The notes: generated by a model from the sequence alone, not told the origin. A stretch of 64,000 nucleotides of DNA from Parvibaculum lavamentivorans DS-1 (GCF_000017565.1 NC_009719.1:1550001-1614000); one strand, 5' to 3'; counted from the first letter of the stretch, positions 39,759 through 52,156 are shown. Numbers and translations: made by a program.

Positions 39759-40471
39759 TGGCGCACGCAGCGCTCGACGACATCGGCGAGGAATTCAAGC
39801 AGGTCCACCGCCTGGTCGGGATGGAACTGGTCGGGCTCGAAGCCGCCAAGCGCCAGCAATCCGGGCGGCGAGACGGGCGAGAAGTCGAGCCGCACCAGGG
39901 CTTCGGAATGCACATCGTCCGCCATGTTGCCGTAAAGCCCGCGGCTGCCGCGCACATGCGGCGCCAGCTTGCAGCGTTCGCCGGTTCCGAGAATGCGGTC
40001 GACGCCGCCCGGTTCGAGCACCCGCACGCCGCGAATGCCGATGCCGGAAACGCTGTTCGCGGTTTCGATGCAAAGCGTCGCCGCGCGAATGCCGAGCACG
40101 CGGGCAAGCCCGTCGGGAGACGTCGTATATTCGATCAGATGCTCGAAGGAGCGCGCATCGAGCAATTTCAGCGTCGCCGCATGAACCTGTTCGCGCGCCA
40201 GGCTGTTCAGCGAGGAGGCCTCGATGAGGTCCGACTGGATGTCGCGCAGCATCCGCACATGGTTCTGCAGCCGCCCGATCATGAATTGCTGCATGTCGAC
40301 GACATTGCGGCCGGTCGATTGCGACGGCGGAACCAGCGCCGCGATCAGGTCCGGGTCGTCGGTCAGCAAGTCCGGATTGCGGCGCAGATAGGCTTTCACC
40401 TCGTCGGCGGCAAGTGCTGCGCCGATGTCGTCCATCCGTTTTGCTTCGGTGCTGTCGTTTTGCTGGCTCAT
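39731..40471 (-). CDS. DUF484 family protein (GAF-like)
   Basis: A 246-residue protein with the DUF484 order. An N-terminal helical part has VKAYLRRNPDLLTDDPDLIAAL and VVDMQQFMIGRLQNHVRMLR. A GAF-like domain follows that senses an unknown ligand (SFEHLIEYTTSPDG, GSRGLYGNMADDVHSEALVRL). DUF484 genes are typically next to xerC, as here, and overlap it. ATG at 40471 is preferred over an in-frame TTG at 40489. Role unknown; association with recombination or division is only contextual. Confidence 0.9.
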   Translation of the reverse strand: MSQQNDSTEAKRMDDIGAALAADEVKAYLRRNPDLLTDDPDLIAALVPPSQSTGRNVVDMQQFMIGRLQNHVRMLRDIQSDLIEASSLNSLAREQVHAATLKLLDARSFEHLIEYTTSPDGLARVLGIRAATLCIETANSVSGIGIRGVRVLEPGGVDRILGTGERCKLAPHVRGSRGLYGNMADDVHSEALVRLDFSPVSPPGLLALGGFEPDQFHPDQAVDLLEFLADVVERCVRQWLDLPPAR

Positions 40472-40538
40472 CGCCTCAGCATCCCCCAAGAGCGTTTCTA
40501 AAGTCTTTGCTCTGCCGATTTTCTCTACAGAAATTCCC

Positions 40539-41195
40539 TTACAGAATCTTCTGGCCGGTCTTTTTCCAATCCGCCATGAACATTTCCAGCCCCTTGTCGG
40601 TCAGCGGATGCGCCGCAAGGCCTTTCAGCACGGCGGGCGGCACGGTCGCGACATCGGCGCCTGCGAGCGCCGCATCCTTGACGTGGTTCGCGGAGCGAAT
40701 CGAGGCGGCAAGAATCTCGGTCTCGAGAGCCGGGTAATTGTCGTAGATTTCCCTTATCTCGTGAATGAGTTCCATGCCGTCCAGGTTGATGTCGTCGAGC
40801 CTGCCGATAAAGGGCGAGATGAAGGTCGCGCCCGCCTTCGCCGCCAGCAGCGCTTGGTTGGCGGAAAAGCAGAGCGTTACGTTTACCATTGTGCCTTCGC
40901 CCGTCAGCACCTTGCAGGTCTTCAGCCCGTCCCAGGTGAGCGGCACCTTGACGGCGATGTTCTTCGCGATCTTCGCCAGCTTGCGCCCTTCCTCGATCAT
41001 GGTCGGCGCATCGAGCGCGGTCACTTCCGCGCTTACCGGCCCTTCGACCACGCCGCAGATTTCCTCCACGACTTCGAGAAAGTTGCGGCCGGATTTCGCG
41101 ATAAGGGAAGGGTTGGTGGTTACGCCGTCCAGAAGGCCGGTATCGGCCAGTTCGCGGATTTCTGCGATGTCGGCGGTGTCGACGAAGAATTTCAT
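40539..41195 (-). CDS. Fructose-6-phosphate aldolase / small transaldolase
   Basis: A 218-residue TIM-barrel of the short transaldolase group. Start [20 protein letters not shown], then [13 protein letters not shown]; Schiff-base Lys83 in [26 protein letters not shown] near residue 130. Members act as transaldolase or as fructose-6-phosphate aldolase; the two cannot be told apart with certainty by eye. First gene of a minus-strand run with DUF484 and xerC, divergent from priA across a 199-bp gap. Confidence 0.93.
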   Translation of the reverse strand: MKFFVDTADIAEIRELADTGLLDGVTTNPSLIAKSGRNFLEVVEEICGVVEGPVSAEVTALDAPTMIEEGRKLAKIAKNIAVKVPLTWDGLKTCKVLTGEGTMVNVTLCFSANQALLAAKAGATFISPFIGRLDDINLDGMELIHEIREIYDNYPALETEILAASIRSANHVKDAALAGADVATVPPAVLKGLAAHPLTDKGLEMFMADWKKTGQKIL

Positions 41196-41394
41196 AAGCT
41201 GGAATCTTTTCGGTAAGTCGGTGGGGCCCCGGTCGTCTCGCTTGTGAGTGTAGTCGAGAGCCGCGCCGAACGCTCCCCCTTTTGCAAGGGGATGCGGTTT
41301 GGCGCAAGCTCCGTCGTGCCGCTTGCTTTATGAGGCGTTACAGTGTCGCTTCGGTTTCGATCTTCTTCACCGGCATCCGCCCGAGCAAATTCGA

Positions 41395-43590
41395 ATGGCT
41401 TCCGAAATATCCACAGGCACGGCGCCGGGCTGGACAAGCGTCAGCGTTCTCATTCCCCTCGCCCTGCCAAAGCCTTACGACTACAAGGTCCCCGCCGGCA
41501 TGACCGTGCGGCCGGGGGATTATGTCATTGTGCCGCTCGGGCCGCAGGAGCTTCTGGGCGTCGTCTGGGGCGAGGGCACGGGCGAGGTCGGCCATAACAG
41601 GCTGAAATCCATCATCGAGGTGCTGGATGCGCCGCCGATGCCGGAGGTCTCGCGCCGCTTTGTCGACTGGGTGGCGGGTTACACGCTTTCACCGGCAGGC
41701 TCGGTCCTGCGTTTAACCATTCGCGCGCCCGGCGCGCTGGAGCCGCAGCGGATGCGGACGGCCTACCGCCTCTGCGACAGGCGCCCCCCTCGCATGACAC
41801 CCGCCCGCCTCCGCGTCGTCGAAACGGCGTCCGATGGCTTCGCGCGCAGCGTGCGCGAGCTCGCGGAAGAAGCGGGCGTATCGGATGGCGTGGTGCGCGG
41901 GCTTGTCGATGCGGGCACGCTGCAGCCGGTCGACCTGCCGACCGAATTGCCGTTCGATGCGCCGCAGCCGAATGCGAGCGGCATCGACCTCTCGCCGCAA
42001 CAGGCAGAAGCCGCCGCGCTTCTCACGGCCCATGTCGAGGCGGAGCGTTTCGCCGCCGTGCTGCTCGATGGCATAACGGGCTCCGGCAAGACGGAAGTCT
42101 ATTTCGAGGCGGTGGCCGCCGCGCTCCGCCGCGGCAAGCAGGTCTTGATCCTGCTGCCGGAAATTGCGCTCACCAGCCAGTTCCTCGAACGCTTCGAGCG
42201 CCGTTTCGGCTGCCGTCCGGCGGAGTGGCATTCGGATGTGCCGTCCCGCGAGCGCCGCCGTGTCTGGCGCGCGGTCGCGGAGGGCAGCGTCTCCGTCGTG
42301 GTCGGCGCGCGCTCGGCACTCTTTCTTCCCTTTCCCGATCTCGGCCTCATCGTTGTCGACGAAGAACATGACGCCGCCTTCAAGCAGGAAGACGGCGTCG
42401 CTTACCATGCGCGCGACATGGCGGTGGTGCGTGCCTCGCTCGGCCAGTTTCCCGTCATCTTGAGTTCGGCGACGCCCTCGCTCGAAACGGCGGTCAATGT
42501 CGAGCAGGGGCGCTATGCCTCGGTGCGTCTCGATGCGCGTTTCGGCGCGGCCGAGCTGCCGGATGTCAGTGCCATCGACATGCGTCTTCATCCGCCGGAG
42601 CGCGGGGCCTGGCTCTCGCCGCTCCTCGTCACGGAAATTGCGCGCGCGCTCGAGGCGGGCGAACAGGCGATGCTCTTTCTCAACAGGCGCGGCTATGCCC
42701 CGCTCACGCTTTGCCGTACCTGCGGTCATCGCATCGAATGTCCGCAATGTTCGGCCTGGCTCGTCGAGCATCGCTTCCGCCGTGAGCTTGCCTGTCATCA
42801 TTGCGGTTATAGCGCGCCGGTGCCGAAGGCGTGCCCTTCTTGCGGCGCGGAAGATACGCTGGTTGCCTGCGGGCCGGGCGTCGAGCGCATCGCGGAAGAA
42901 GTCGCGACGCTTTTCCCCGAAGCGCGTGTCGCTGTGGTCTCCTCGGATAATCTGCGCGGCCCCGCGGCGCATGAAGCCGTCTTCGCCGCCATCGAAAATC
43001 GCGAGGTCGATATCGTCATCGGCACGCAGATCGTCGCCAAGGGCCATCACTTTCCCTGGCTCACCGTTGTCGGCGTGGTCGATGCCGATCTCGGATTGGA
43101 GAATGGCGACCTGCGCGCGGGCGAGCGCACCTTCCAGTTGCTGCAGCAGGTGGCGGGCAGGGCAGGGCGCGCCGAGCGTCCGGGCCGCGTCTTCCTGCAA
43201 TCATGGATGCCGGAACACAATGTCATGCGCGCGCTTGTCTCCGGGCGGCGCGATGAGTTCCTCGTCCGCGAGGCGGCGGCGCGCGAGCGTGTCTCGCTGC
43301 CGCCTTATGGCCGCCTTGTCGGCGTCGTCATCTCCTCGCCCGATGCCGAGCTTGCGCGAAAGGTCGCGCGCGAGATGTCGCGGCGTGCTCCGCAGGCGGA
43401 CAATGTTTCGGTGCTCGGCCCCGCGCCCGCGCCTATGGCGCTGCTCAGGGGCCGCACGCGGCTCCGCTTCCTCGTCAAGGCGGGGCGCAACGTCAATGTG
43501 CAGTCCTATATGCAGGCCTGGCTCGCCGACATGAAAATCCCGAACGCGGTGCGCGTCTCGGTCGATATCGATCCCTACAGCTTCATGTAG
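41395..43590 (+). CDS. priA: Primosomal protein N', replication restart helicase
   Basis: 3'-5' superfamily 2 helicase that reloads the replisome at stalled forks. 731 residues. N-terminal DNA-binding domain ~15-110 (VLIPLALPKPYDYKVP); Walker A GITGSGKT at 226-233; DEEH box at 322-325; eight zinc cysteines at 440, 443, 449, 452, 467, 470, 480 and 483; helicase motifs VAGRAGR and IGTQIVAKGH. ATG at 41395 matches homologues; the frame is open upstream without support. Alphaproteobacteria often carry priA before the atpHAGDC genes, as here. Confidence 0.96.
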   Translation: MASEISTGTAPGWTSVSVLIPLALPKPYDYKVPAGMTVRPGDYVIVPLGPQELLGVVWGEGTGEVGHNRLKSIIEVLDAPPMPEVSRRFVDWVAGYTLSPAGSVLRLTIRAPGALEPQRMRTAYRLCDRRPPRMTPARLRVVETASDGFARSVRELAEEAGVSDGVVRGLVDAGTLQPVDLPTELPFDAPQPNASGIDLSPQQAEAAALLTAHVEAERFAAVLLDGITGSGKTEVYFEAVAAALRRGKQVLILLPEIALTSQFLERFERRFGCRPAEWHSDVPSRERRRVWRAVAEGSVSVVVGARSALFLPFPDLGLIVVDEEHDAAFKQEDGVAYHARDMAVVRASLGQFPVILSSATPSLETAVNVEQGRYASVRLDARFGAAELPDVSAIDMRLHPPERGAWLSPLLVTEIARALEAGEQAMLFLNRRGYAPLTLCRTCGHRIECPQCSAWLVEHRFRRELACHHCGYSAPVPKACPSCGAEDTLVACGPGVERIAEEVATLFPEARVAVVSSDNLRGPAAHEAVFAAIENREVDIVIGTQIVAKGHHFPWLTVVGVVDADLGLENGDLRAGERTFQLLQQVAGRAGRAERPGRVFLQSWMPEHNVMRALVSGRRDEFLVREAAARERVSLPPYGRLVGVVISSPDAELARKVAREMSRRAPQADNVSVLGPAPAPMALLRGRTRLRFLVKAGRNVNVQSYMQAWLADMKIPNAVRVSVDIDPYSFM

Positions 43591-43725
43591 GGCGGGTTTC
43601 TTAACCTTATCGCAACCATGTTCTTCAAACATGTGCACAGGGTGAAGGGCGCCGCCGGATGGTGCCGCCGGGTAGCGTGTCGCCCGGGAATTCCGCGTTC
43701 GCCTGAGGCAAAAAGGGGCTCCATC

Positions 43726-44535
43726 ATGGCCAATAGCGAAACCGGCAATCTCGCCCGGGCAAAGACGCCCGAAGTCCCGGTCCGGATCGAGCAGGGGCTC
43801 TACCGTCACAATGTCATCGACACACTCCAGGGCAGCGGCAATGTCGGCATCGAGCTCGGCGTCGCCGGCGGCATCTTTTCGCGCCGCATGGTCGAGAGCG
43901 GCAAGTTCAGGATGTTTTATGGCGTCGATCTCTACTCGGATCATCACGACACCGCCGAATATGTCCGTGCTCTGAAACATGTCGGCATCGAAGAGAACTA
44001 CAAGCTTCTTCGCATGTCCTTCGACGATGCGCTGGCGCTATTCGACGATCATTATTTCGATTTCATCTATTTCGACGGCTATGCCCATACCGGCGAGGAG
44101 GGCGGCAAGTCCTTCGTCGACTGGTTCGCCAAGGTGAAGGTCGGCGGCGTGGTCGCCGGCGACGACTATCACGATGACTGGCCGCTGGTGAAATGGGCGG
44201 TGAACAGTTTCGCCAGGGCGCTCGATGTCGAACTCAAGGTGACGGGGCTGACGGAGAAGACAAATCTCTCGCGCTATCCTTCCTGGTTCTTCACCAAGGA
44301 GCGCGACTTCGCCTTTGAAGGGCTCCTCGACGACGAGCTCTTCTCGCTCGGGCAGAAGGCGAAGAAGGCCCGCGAGGCCGCAGCCGCCGCCGCGCCCGCG
44401 GCCCGTTCCCAGGTGACGCTCACGATCGACCAGATTCTCGAATTCTGCGAGAAACTCTGCGCCCAGATGCCCGACAAGGCGCAAGAGGTGCTGAAGATCG
44501 CCCAGCGTCACACGGCGGCCCGCAAGGCGGGCTGA
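43726..44535 (+). CDS. Class I SAM-dependent methyltransferase (Methyltransf_24 type)
   Basis: A 269-residue soluble protein. SAM motif I GIELGVAGGIFSRRM near 44-58, an acidic VDLYSD strand end, then FDFIYFDGYAHTGEEGGKSFVDWF and GGVVAGDDYHDDWPLV, as in methyltransferases acting on sugars or small molecules. A C-terminal helical tail (AREAAAAAAPAAR, then DQILEFCEKLCAQM) is extra. ATG at 43726 follows AAAAGGGGCTCC. Substrate unknown; its place between priA and atpH does not reveal a role. Confidence 0.78.
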   Translation: MANSETGNLARAKTPEVPVRIEQGLYRHNVIDTLQGSGNVGIELGVAGGIFSRRMVESGKFRMFYGVDLYSDHHDTAEYVRALKHVGIEENYKLLRMSFDDALALFDDHYFDFIYFDGYAHTGEEGGKSFVDWFAKVKVGGVVAGDDYHDDWPLVKWAVNSFARALDVELKVTGLTEKTNLSRYPSWFFTKERDFAFEGLLDDELFSLGQKAKKAREAAAAAAPAARSQVTLTIDQILEFCEKLCAQMPDKAQEVLKIAQRHTAARKAG

Positions 44536-44785
44536 CGGGCTCCGCCTTCCCTCCCGCAAGAGCGCAAGCTTTCCCCTGCGGAAGGTGCCGCTGCCGGCTT
44601 TCCCGATAGTCTAAAATGCCGCAGGTACGGTCACTTACCCGCCGCGTTGTTGCACCTGCGCGGAGCTTGTGTTACCTAACGCCCGGCCTCGGCAAAACCG
44701 GGTCGCCCGCGGTCTTTTTAGGCCAAATTTTACTAACGAATTCAACGGCTTGGCGCATACCTGAAAATCCGGTGCGCCGGCTTCC

Positions 44786-45370
44786 ATGAGCAAAGACAGG
44801 CGAGCGCCGCACGTGTCATCAGATCATCCCGTTTCTGGCGTGGCCGGCCGTTATGCAACGGCCCTCTTCGAACTGGCGGACGCCGAGGGTGCGCTTGACG
44901 CCGTTGCCGGCGATCTGGAGCGGATTTCCGCCATGCTGAACGAGAGCAGCGACCTTGTGCGCCTCGTTCGCAGCCCGATTTTCAGCGCCGAAGATCAGAC
45001 AAAGGCGTTCGGCGCCGTGCTCGAAAAGGCCGGTATCTCCGGCCTCGTGAAGAATTTCATCGGCCTCGTCATCAGGAACCGCCGTCTCTTCGGCCTTTCC
45101 GACATGATCGGCGCCTACACGACCCTTCTTGCCCGCAAGCGCGGTGAAATGACGGCCGATGTCGTCTCCGCTCACCCGCTTCAGGCAGCGCAGGTCGAGA
45201 GCCTCAAGGCGGCGCTCAAATCCGCCACCGGCCGCGACGTTCGTATCAATACCAAGGTCGATGCATCCCTTCTCGGCGGGCTCATCGTCACGGTCGGCAG
45301 CCGGATGGTCGATTCATCCCTGCGGACCAAGCTCAATTCTCTCAAGATTGCCATGAAAGAGGCCTCCTGA
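44786..45370 (+). CDS. atpH: ATP synthase F1 delta subunit
   Basis: Part of the peripheral stalk joining F1 to F0. 194 residues. [18 protein letters not shown] is the N-terminal signature after a ~17-residue extension; [17 protein letters not shown] follows, and the C-terminal domain ends [21 protein letters not shown]. The TGA overlaps the atpA ATG. First gene of atpHAGDC; F0 genes are not in the window, the usual split in this group. The 250 bp upstream hold a CCCGG/CCGGG hairpin near 44684-44703 but nothing else that could be assigned. Confidence 0.96.
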   Translation: MSKDRRAPHVSSDHPVSGVAGRYATALFELADAEGALDAVAGDLERISAMLNESSDLVRLVRSPIFSAEDQTKAFGAVLEKAGISGLVKNFIGLVIRNRRLFGLSDMIGAYTTLLARKRGEMTADVVSAHPLQAAQVESLKAALKSATGRDVRINTKVDASLLGGLIVTVGSRMVDSSLRTKLNSLKIAMKEAS

Positions 45371-46899
45371 TGGACATTCAGGCTGCGGAAATTTCCGCCA
45401 TCCTCAAGCAGCAGATCAAGGATTTCGGCGCAGAGGCGCAGGTTTCCGAGATCGGCCAGGTGCTCTCCGTCGGTGACGGTATCGCCCGCGTCTACGGTCT
45501 CGACAATGTCGAAGCCGGCGAAATGGTCGAGTTCCCGGGCGGTGTCCGCGGCATGGCCTTGAACCTCGAAGAGGACAATGTCGGCGTCGTGATTTTCGGT
45601 TCCGACCGGAACATCAAGGAAGGCGACACCGTAAAGCGCACCGGCGCCATCGTGGACATTCCCGTCGGCAAGGGCCTGCTCGGCCGCGTCGTCGATCCGC
45701 TGGGCAATCCGCTGGACGGCAAGGGCCCGATCGAGGGCGTGGAGCGCCGCCGCGTGGACGTCAAGGCGCCGGGCATCATCCCCCGGAAATCCGTGCATGA
45801 GCCCATGCAGACCGGCCTCAAGGCGATCGACGCCCTGATCCCGATCGGCCGCGGCCAGCGCGAGCTCATCATCGGCGACCGTCAGACCGGCAAGACCGCC
45901 ATCGCCATCGACGCGATCCTCAATCAGAAGCCGCTCAACCAGGGCGACGACGAAAACCAGAAGCTCTACTGCATCTATGTCGCCATCGGCCAGAAGCGGT
46001 CGACGGTCGCGCAGATCGCGAAGACGCTGGAAGAAAACGGCGCGCTTGAATACACGATCATCGTCGCGGCCACCGCGTCGGACCCGGCGCCTCTGCAGTT
46101 CCTCGCTCCCTTCGCGGGCTGCACGCTCGGCGAATATTTCCGCGACAACGCCATGCATGGCCTCGTGGTTTACGACGACCTTTCCAAGCAGGCCGTCGCC
46201 TACCGCCAGATGTCGCTGCTGCTGCGCCGTCCGCCGGGCCGCGAAGCCTATCCGGGCGACGTCTTCTATCTCCATTCCCGCCTGCTCGAACGCGCCGCGA
46301 AGCTCAACGATGAAAACGGCAATGGGTCGCTGACCGCGCTGCCGATCATCGAAACGCAGGCGAACGACGTGTCGGCCTACATCCCGACCAACGTGATCTC
46401 GATCACGGACGGCCAGATCTTCCTCGAGACCGACCTCTTCTATCAGGGCGTCCGTCCGGCCGTGAACGTCGGCCTGTCGGTGTCGCGCGTGGGTTCGTCG
46501 GCGCAGATCAAGGCGATGAAGCAGGTTGCCGGCAAGATCAAGGGCGAGCTCGCGCAGTACCGCGAAATGGCGGCCTTCGCGCAGTTCGGTTCCGATCTCG
46601 ACGCCGCGACGCAGCGCCTTCTCAATCGCGGTGCGCGCCTCACGGAACTTCTGAAGCAGGGCCAGTTCTCGCCGCTCAAGGTCGAAGAACAGGTCGTCGT
46701 GATCTATGCGGGCGTCAACGGCTATCTCGACAAGCTGCCGGTGGCCGATGTCGGCCGTTACGAGCAGGATCTGCTTCGCAACATCCGGTCGAGCCATCCC
46801 GGCATTCTCGATGCGATCCGCAGCGAGAAGCAGATTTCCGCCGACACGGAAGCCAAACTGAAATCCGCTGTCGAGAATTTCTCCAAGGCTTTCGCCTGA
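45370..46899 (+). CDS. atpA: ATP synthase F1 alpha subunit
   Basis: Non-catalytic nucleotide-binding subunit of F1. 509 residues. Walker A GDRQTGKT at 169-176; the conserved arginine-finger region [22 protein letters not shown]; the signature [14 protein letters not shown]. Starts in the atpH stop (TGATG) and precedes atpG by 32 bp. Confidence 0.99.
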   Translation: MDIQAAEISAILKQQIKDFGAEAQVSEIGQVLSVGDGIARVYGLDNVEAGEMVEFPGGVRGMALNLEEDNVGVVIFGSDRNIKEGDTVKRTGAIVDIPVGKGLLGRVVDPLGNPLDGKGPIEGVERRRVDVKAPGIIPRKSVHEPMQTGLKAIDALIPIGRGQRELIIGDRQTGKTAIAIDAILNQKPLNQGDDENQKLYCIYVAIGQKRSTVAQIAKTLEENGALEYTIIVAATASDPAPLQFLAPFAGCTLGEYFRDNAMHGLVVYDDLSKQAVAYRQMSLLLRRPPGREAYPGDVFYLHSRLLERAAKLNDENGNGSLTALPIIETQANDVSAYIPTNVISITDGQIFLETDLFYQGVRPAVNVGLSVSRVGSSAQIKAMKQVAGKIKGELAQYREMAAFAQFGSDLDAATQRLLNRGARLTELLKQGQFSPLKVEEQVVVIYAGVNGYLDKLPVADVGRYEQDLLRNIRSSHPGILDAIRSEKQISADTEAKLKSAVENFSKAFA

Positions 46900-46931
46900 T
46901 CGAAAAGAGAACGGCGAAAAGGTAAAGGCGA

Positions 46932-49285
<2,354 letters not shown>

Positions 49286-49321
49286 TCCGCTTGGTATTTC
49301 GACCGGGTAAGGTAAGGACAC

Positions 49322-49720
49322 ATGGCTGAGAAGCTGAATTTCGACCTCGTGTCGCCGGAACGGCTGCTCTTTTCAGGGCAGGTCGACATGGTGGTGATAC
49401 CCGGTTCCGAGGGCGACATGGGCATCATGGCGGGCCACGCGCCCGTCATGTCGACGCTCCGCCCCGGCATCATCGAGGTCGAGAATGAGGGCGCGCCGCG
49501 TCAGCGCATTTTCGTGCGCGGCGGTTTTGCCGAGGTGACGCCTGCCGGCCTCACGGTGCTTGCCGAGTTCACGGTACCGCTTGCCGATCTCGACGCGACG
49601 GCGCTCGACCGCGAAATCGCCCTTGCCGACAAGGACGTGGCGGACGCGAAGAACGACGACAAGCGCCAGTCCGCGCTGGAAAAGCTCGACCACCTGAAAG
49701 AGCTTCGCCACACGGTCTGA
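49322..49720 (+). CDS. atpC: ATP synthase F1 epsilon subunit
   Basis: Regulatory central-stalk subunit. 132 residues. N-terminal beta-sandwich (NFDLVSPERLLFSGQVDMVVIPGSEGDMGIMAGHAP) and a C-terminal helical hairpin (LDATALDREIALADKDVADAKN). The C-terminal helical part is of the short alphaproteobacterial kind. Last gene of the operon; the long dispersed repeat begins 16 bp after its stop. Confidence 0.97.
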   Translation: MAEKLNFDLVSPERLLFSGQVDMVVIPGSEGDMGIMAGHAPVMSTLRPGIIEVENEGAPRQRIFVRGGFAEVTPAGLTVLAEFTVPLADLDATALDREIALADKDVADAKNDDKRQSALEKLDHLKELRHTV

Positions 49721-49735
49721 GCATTCCATCCCTTC

Positions 49736-49912
49736 CTGCCACCCTCCCCCTGTGGGAGGGTCAAACGGCTGAAAGCCGTTTGGGGAGGGGTCGCGGCGCT
49801 GGTCGAAACCGCCACCGGTAGCGCGTTCAGCCGGGCGGGGCAGAGACCCCTCCCCGAAGTTTGCTTCGCTGCGCTCTCAAATTTCGACCCTCCCACAGGG
49901 GGAGGGTGGCAG
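49736..49912. repeat. Long dispersed inverted repeat, copy B (~177 bp)
   Basis: Same plan as the repeat at 18879-19053. It has the ends CTGCCACCCTCCCC and GGGGGAGGGTGGCAG, an inner AAACGGCT/AGCCGTTT hairpin and a GGGGAGGGGTCGC/ACCCCTCCCC pair. The middle differs from copy A. It starts directly after atpC and can end atp transcription. It fills most of the 321-bp gap before the next gene. Confidence 0.8.
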
Positions 49913-50041
49913 AAGCGGACTTTCCCGCTGCGGCAATCGGCCCTTTGCCGGGTCTTAAACCCGCCGCTCTTCCCGATTATATTGTTATTGTCACAAATGC
50001 CGGGCGCGCCCGGCACCGGATTTCGCGAACGGGATTTGCTC

Positions 50042-50866
50042 ATGAGCCGTCACTGGACGCTTGACGACATCAGATGGCAGGATTTCGACCCCTCGAAGGT
50101 CGATCCGGACATTCTGCGTGCCGTGAAGGCGGCCGCGATGGTCGAGTTCAATGCCCCCGACTACGTCACCTATCTCTGCAACGTCTTTTCGGATCGTCCG
50201 GACGTCAAGGAAGCGATCCATAAATGGGGCGGGGAAGAAGTGCAGCACGGGCAGGCGCTTGCGCGCTGGGCGGAGCTGGCCGATCCGGGCTTCAGCTTCG
50301 AGGAGGCATTCAGGCGTTTCCGCGAAGGCTATTCCATTCCGACCGACGCCATTGAAAGCGTGCGTGGCAGCCGCGGCGGTGAGCTGATCGCGCGTTGCGT
50401 GGTCGAAAGCGGCACCTCCTCCTATTACACCGCCATCAAGGATGCGACCGACGAGCCGGTGCTGAAGCAGATCGCGGCGAACATCGCGGCGGATGAGTTC
50501 CGCCACTACAAGCTCTTCTACGATCAGTTCAACGATCTCGGCGAAACGCCGCCCTCGATCCTCGACCGTATCCGCGTCGCGCTTGGCCGCGTCTCGGAAG
50601 CCGATGACGACGAACTTGCCTGCGCCTATTACGCGGCCAATACGCCGGCAGATGGCAGCGTGCCCTATGAGCGCGAACTCTTCGCCATGGCTTACGAGAA
50701 GCGCGCCCTCGGTCTCTATCGCCGTCAGCATGTCGAACGGCTGATCTCGATGGTTGGCAAGGCGGCGGGCCTCAAGCCGCATGGCGCGTTGATGCGCGCG
50801 GTCTCCTCGCTTGCCTGGCGCTATTGGCGCTTCCGCAACTGGAAGCTCGCCCGCGCTGCCGTTTGA
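50042..50866 (+). CDS. Ferritin-like di-iron protein of unknown function
   Basis: A 274-residue, helix-rich protein with a complete di-iron carboxylate set: Glu35 in MVEFNAPD; Glu66 and His69 in EEVQH; Glu122 in VVESGTSSYY; Glu152 and His155 in ADEFRH. This E-ExxH-E-ExxH order is that of ferritin-like, rubrerythrin-like and desaturase-like proteins. A conserved basic C-terminal segment (WRYWRFRNWKLAR) may contact membrane or nucleic acid. ATG at 50042 is chosen over upstream in-frame starts lacking support. Could be an oxygenase, a peroxide scavenger or an iron store. Confidence 0.78.
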   Translation: MSRHWTLDDIRWQDFDPSKVDPDILRAVKAAAMVEFNAPDYVTYLCNVFSDRPDVKEAIHKWGGEEVQHGQALARWAELADPGFSFEEAFRRFREGYSIPTDAIESVRGSRGGELIARCVVESGTSSYYTAIKDATDEPVLKQIAANIAADEFRHYKLFYDQFNDLGETPPSILDRIRVALGRVSEADDDELACAYYAANTPADGSVPYERELFAMAYEKRALGLYRRQHVERLISMVGKAAGLKPHGALMRAVSSLAWRYWRFRNWKLARAAV

Positions 50867-50884
50867 GCGGCGGCAGGCTGATCG

Positions 50885-51775
50885 TCAGGAGGCGGAGCTT
50901 GCCGCCGCCACCTCTCCGACATCCTCAATATCGCCGACATAAAGCAATGTCGCCTCGCCGGCCTCGCTTGCGCCTGCAAGCGCCGGTGCAGCGGCGCTTG
51001 ATGTCGAGCCGAGCACCGCGCCGCGCTTGATGGTGTCGCCACGCGCAACGGCGATGCCGCCAAGTCCCGCCACCGTTATCCGTCCCTTGTCGCCCGTCTG
51101 CAGGATGACGACGCCGAGATAGCCCTTGAAGCTCCCGGCATAAAGAACCGTCGCATCGCTTGGGCTTCCGACTTCGCAGCCGGAGGGTACGGACACGACG
51201 CGGCTCGCCTCGCCGCCGGCGGCTGTGTCGCGCGAGCCGCCGACATATTTCGGCAATGATTTCACCCAGACGCCGTCTATGCGTGTGCTGGCCGCGCCGC
51301 TCGCGTCGATCATGCAGCGCGGCTCCGTCTGAAGATCCGCGACAGGTTTGCTCGCGGGTGCGGCGGCAAGCAGCAGTTCAGCAGGCGCCGCCTCGCCTGT
51401 CATCACTTCCTCTTCCTGCTCGTCGCCGCTGTCATTCTTCTTTCCGCGCGGTCCCTTCTTTTCCTCCCGCGTTTCCGCCGCCCCGGTGGCGGCGAGCGCC
51501 TCTGCGCTCAGCGTCTGCGGTTCGATGAAGCTTGCAAGGTCGGCGCAGTAATCCGCAAAGGCGTTGCCGCTGATGGAAGGGCTTTCGCCGCGCAGGCATT
51601 CGTGAAGATCGGCAACGGCAAGAAAGGGCGGGCGCGGAAGCGGCAATGGCGCTTCCTCTCCGGCCGCAAGCGCATAGCTGCCGCGCAGAAGCTTCGCGGT
51701 CATGTTGCGTGCGTCATCGTCAATCGCGATGAAGGCGGCGAGCATGGTGGCGAGTATCGGAGCTATGCGGCGCAT
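50885..51775 (-). CDS. Exported protein with degenerate LytM (M23-like) domain
   Basis: A 296-residue product with an N-terminal hydrophobic segment (RIAPILATMLAAFIAI), a low-complexity charged/Ala middle (ETREEKKGPRGKKNDSGDEQ) and a C-terminal beta-rich part: VPSGCEVGSPSDATVLYAGS, FKGYLGVVILQTGDKGRITV, then GGIAVARGDTIKRGAVLGST. This follows the core strand order of LytM/M23 domains, but the HxxxD and HxH zinc ligands are absent. If the resemblance is real it would be non-catalytic, like EnvC and NlpD. Convergent with the ferritin-like gene, 18 bp apart. The family call is tentative. Confidence 0.65.
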   Translation of the reverse strand: MRRIAPILATMLAAFIAIDDDARNMTAKLLRGSYALAAGEEAPLPLPRPPFLAVADLHECLRGESPSISGNAFADYCADLASFIEPQTLSAEALAATGAAETREEKKGPRGKKNDSGDEQEEEVMTGEAAPAELLLAAAPASKPVADLQTEPRCMIDASGAASTRIDGVWVKSLPKYVGGSRDTAAGGEASRVVSVPSGCEVGSPSDATVLYAGSFKGYLGVVILQTGDKGRITVAGLGGIAVARGDTIKRGAVLGSTSSAAAPALAGASEAGEATLLYVGDIEDVGEVAAASSAS

Positions 51776-52156
51776 GGGTCTTACATCCTCCGGATGCAAT
51801 CTCGCGGCCTCTGACTGCGTCTCGCGCGTCATCCACCGGCGTACCCCGCCATCCGCATTCTGCGACGCAACCAGTGAGAGTTCCAGCAGAATCTGGCTTC
51901 GCCACGATTCATTACAATGCCCATACAAATATTTGCTTCAGGCGTGGAACCTTTGGAGCTATAAAGGATTTCGTTGTTCGGGGCACGGCACTGTCAGGTA
52001 TGTATGCCTTTCTCAGCGACACGCGATGCGGAAGCCTATTGGCGTACGCGGTACGGACTTCCGCCAGGCGCGCAGAGACAGCCATCCGGGGCTCGCCGCC
52101 GCAATCATCCTTTTCGTCTTCCGGCATTCCGTTTCCTTTCGCCGCGTCGTCCGCGT

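Noticed and set aside
51974-52156. N-terminal extension of the 52157-53059 protein
   Set aside because: The frame is open but third codon positions lose their GC bias and the peptide is Arg/Pro-rich, so the start was placed at 52157.
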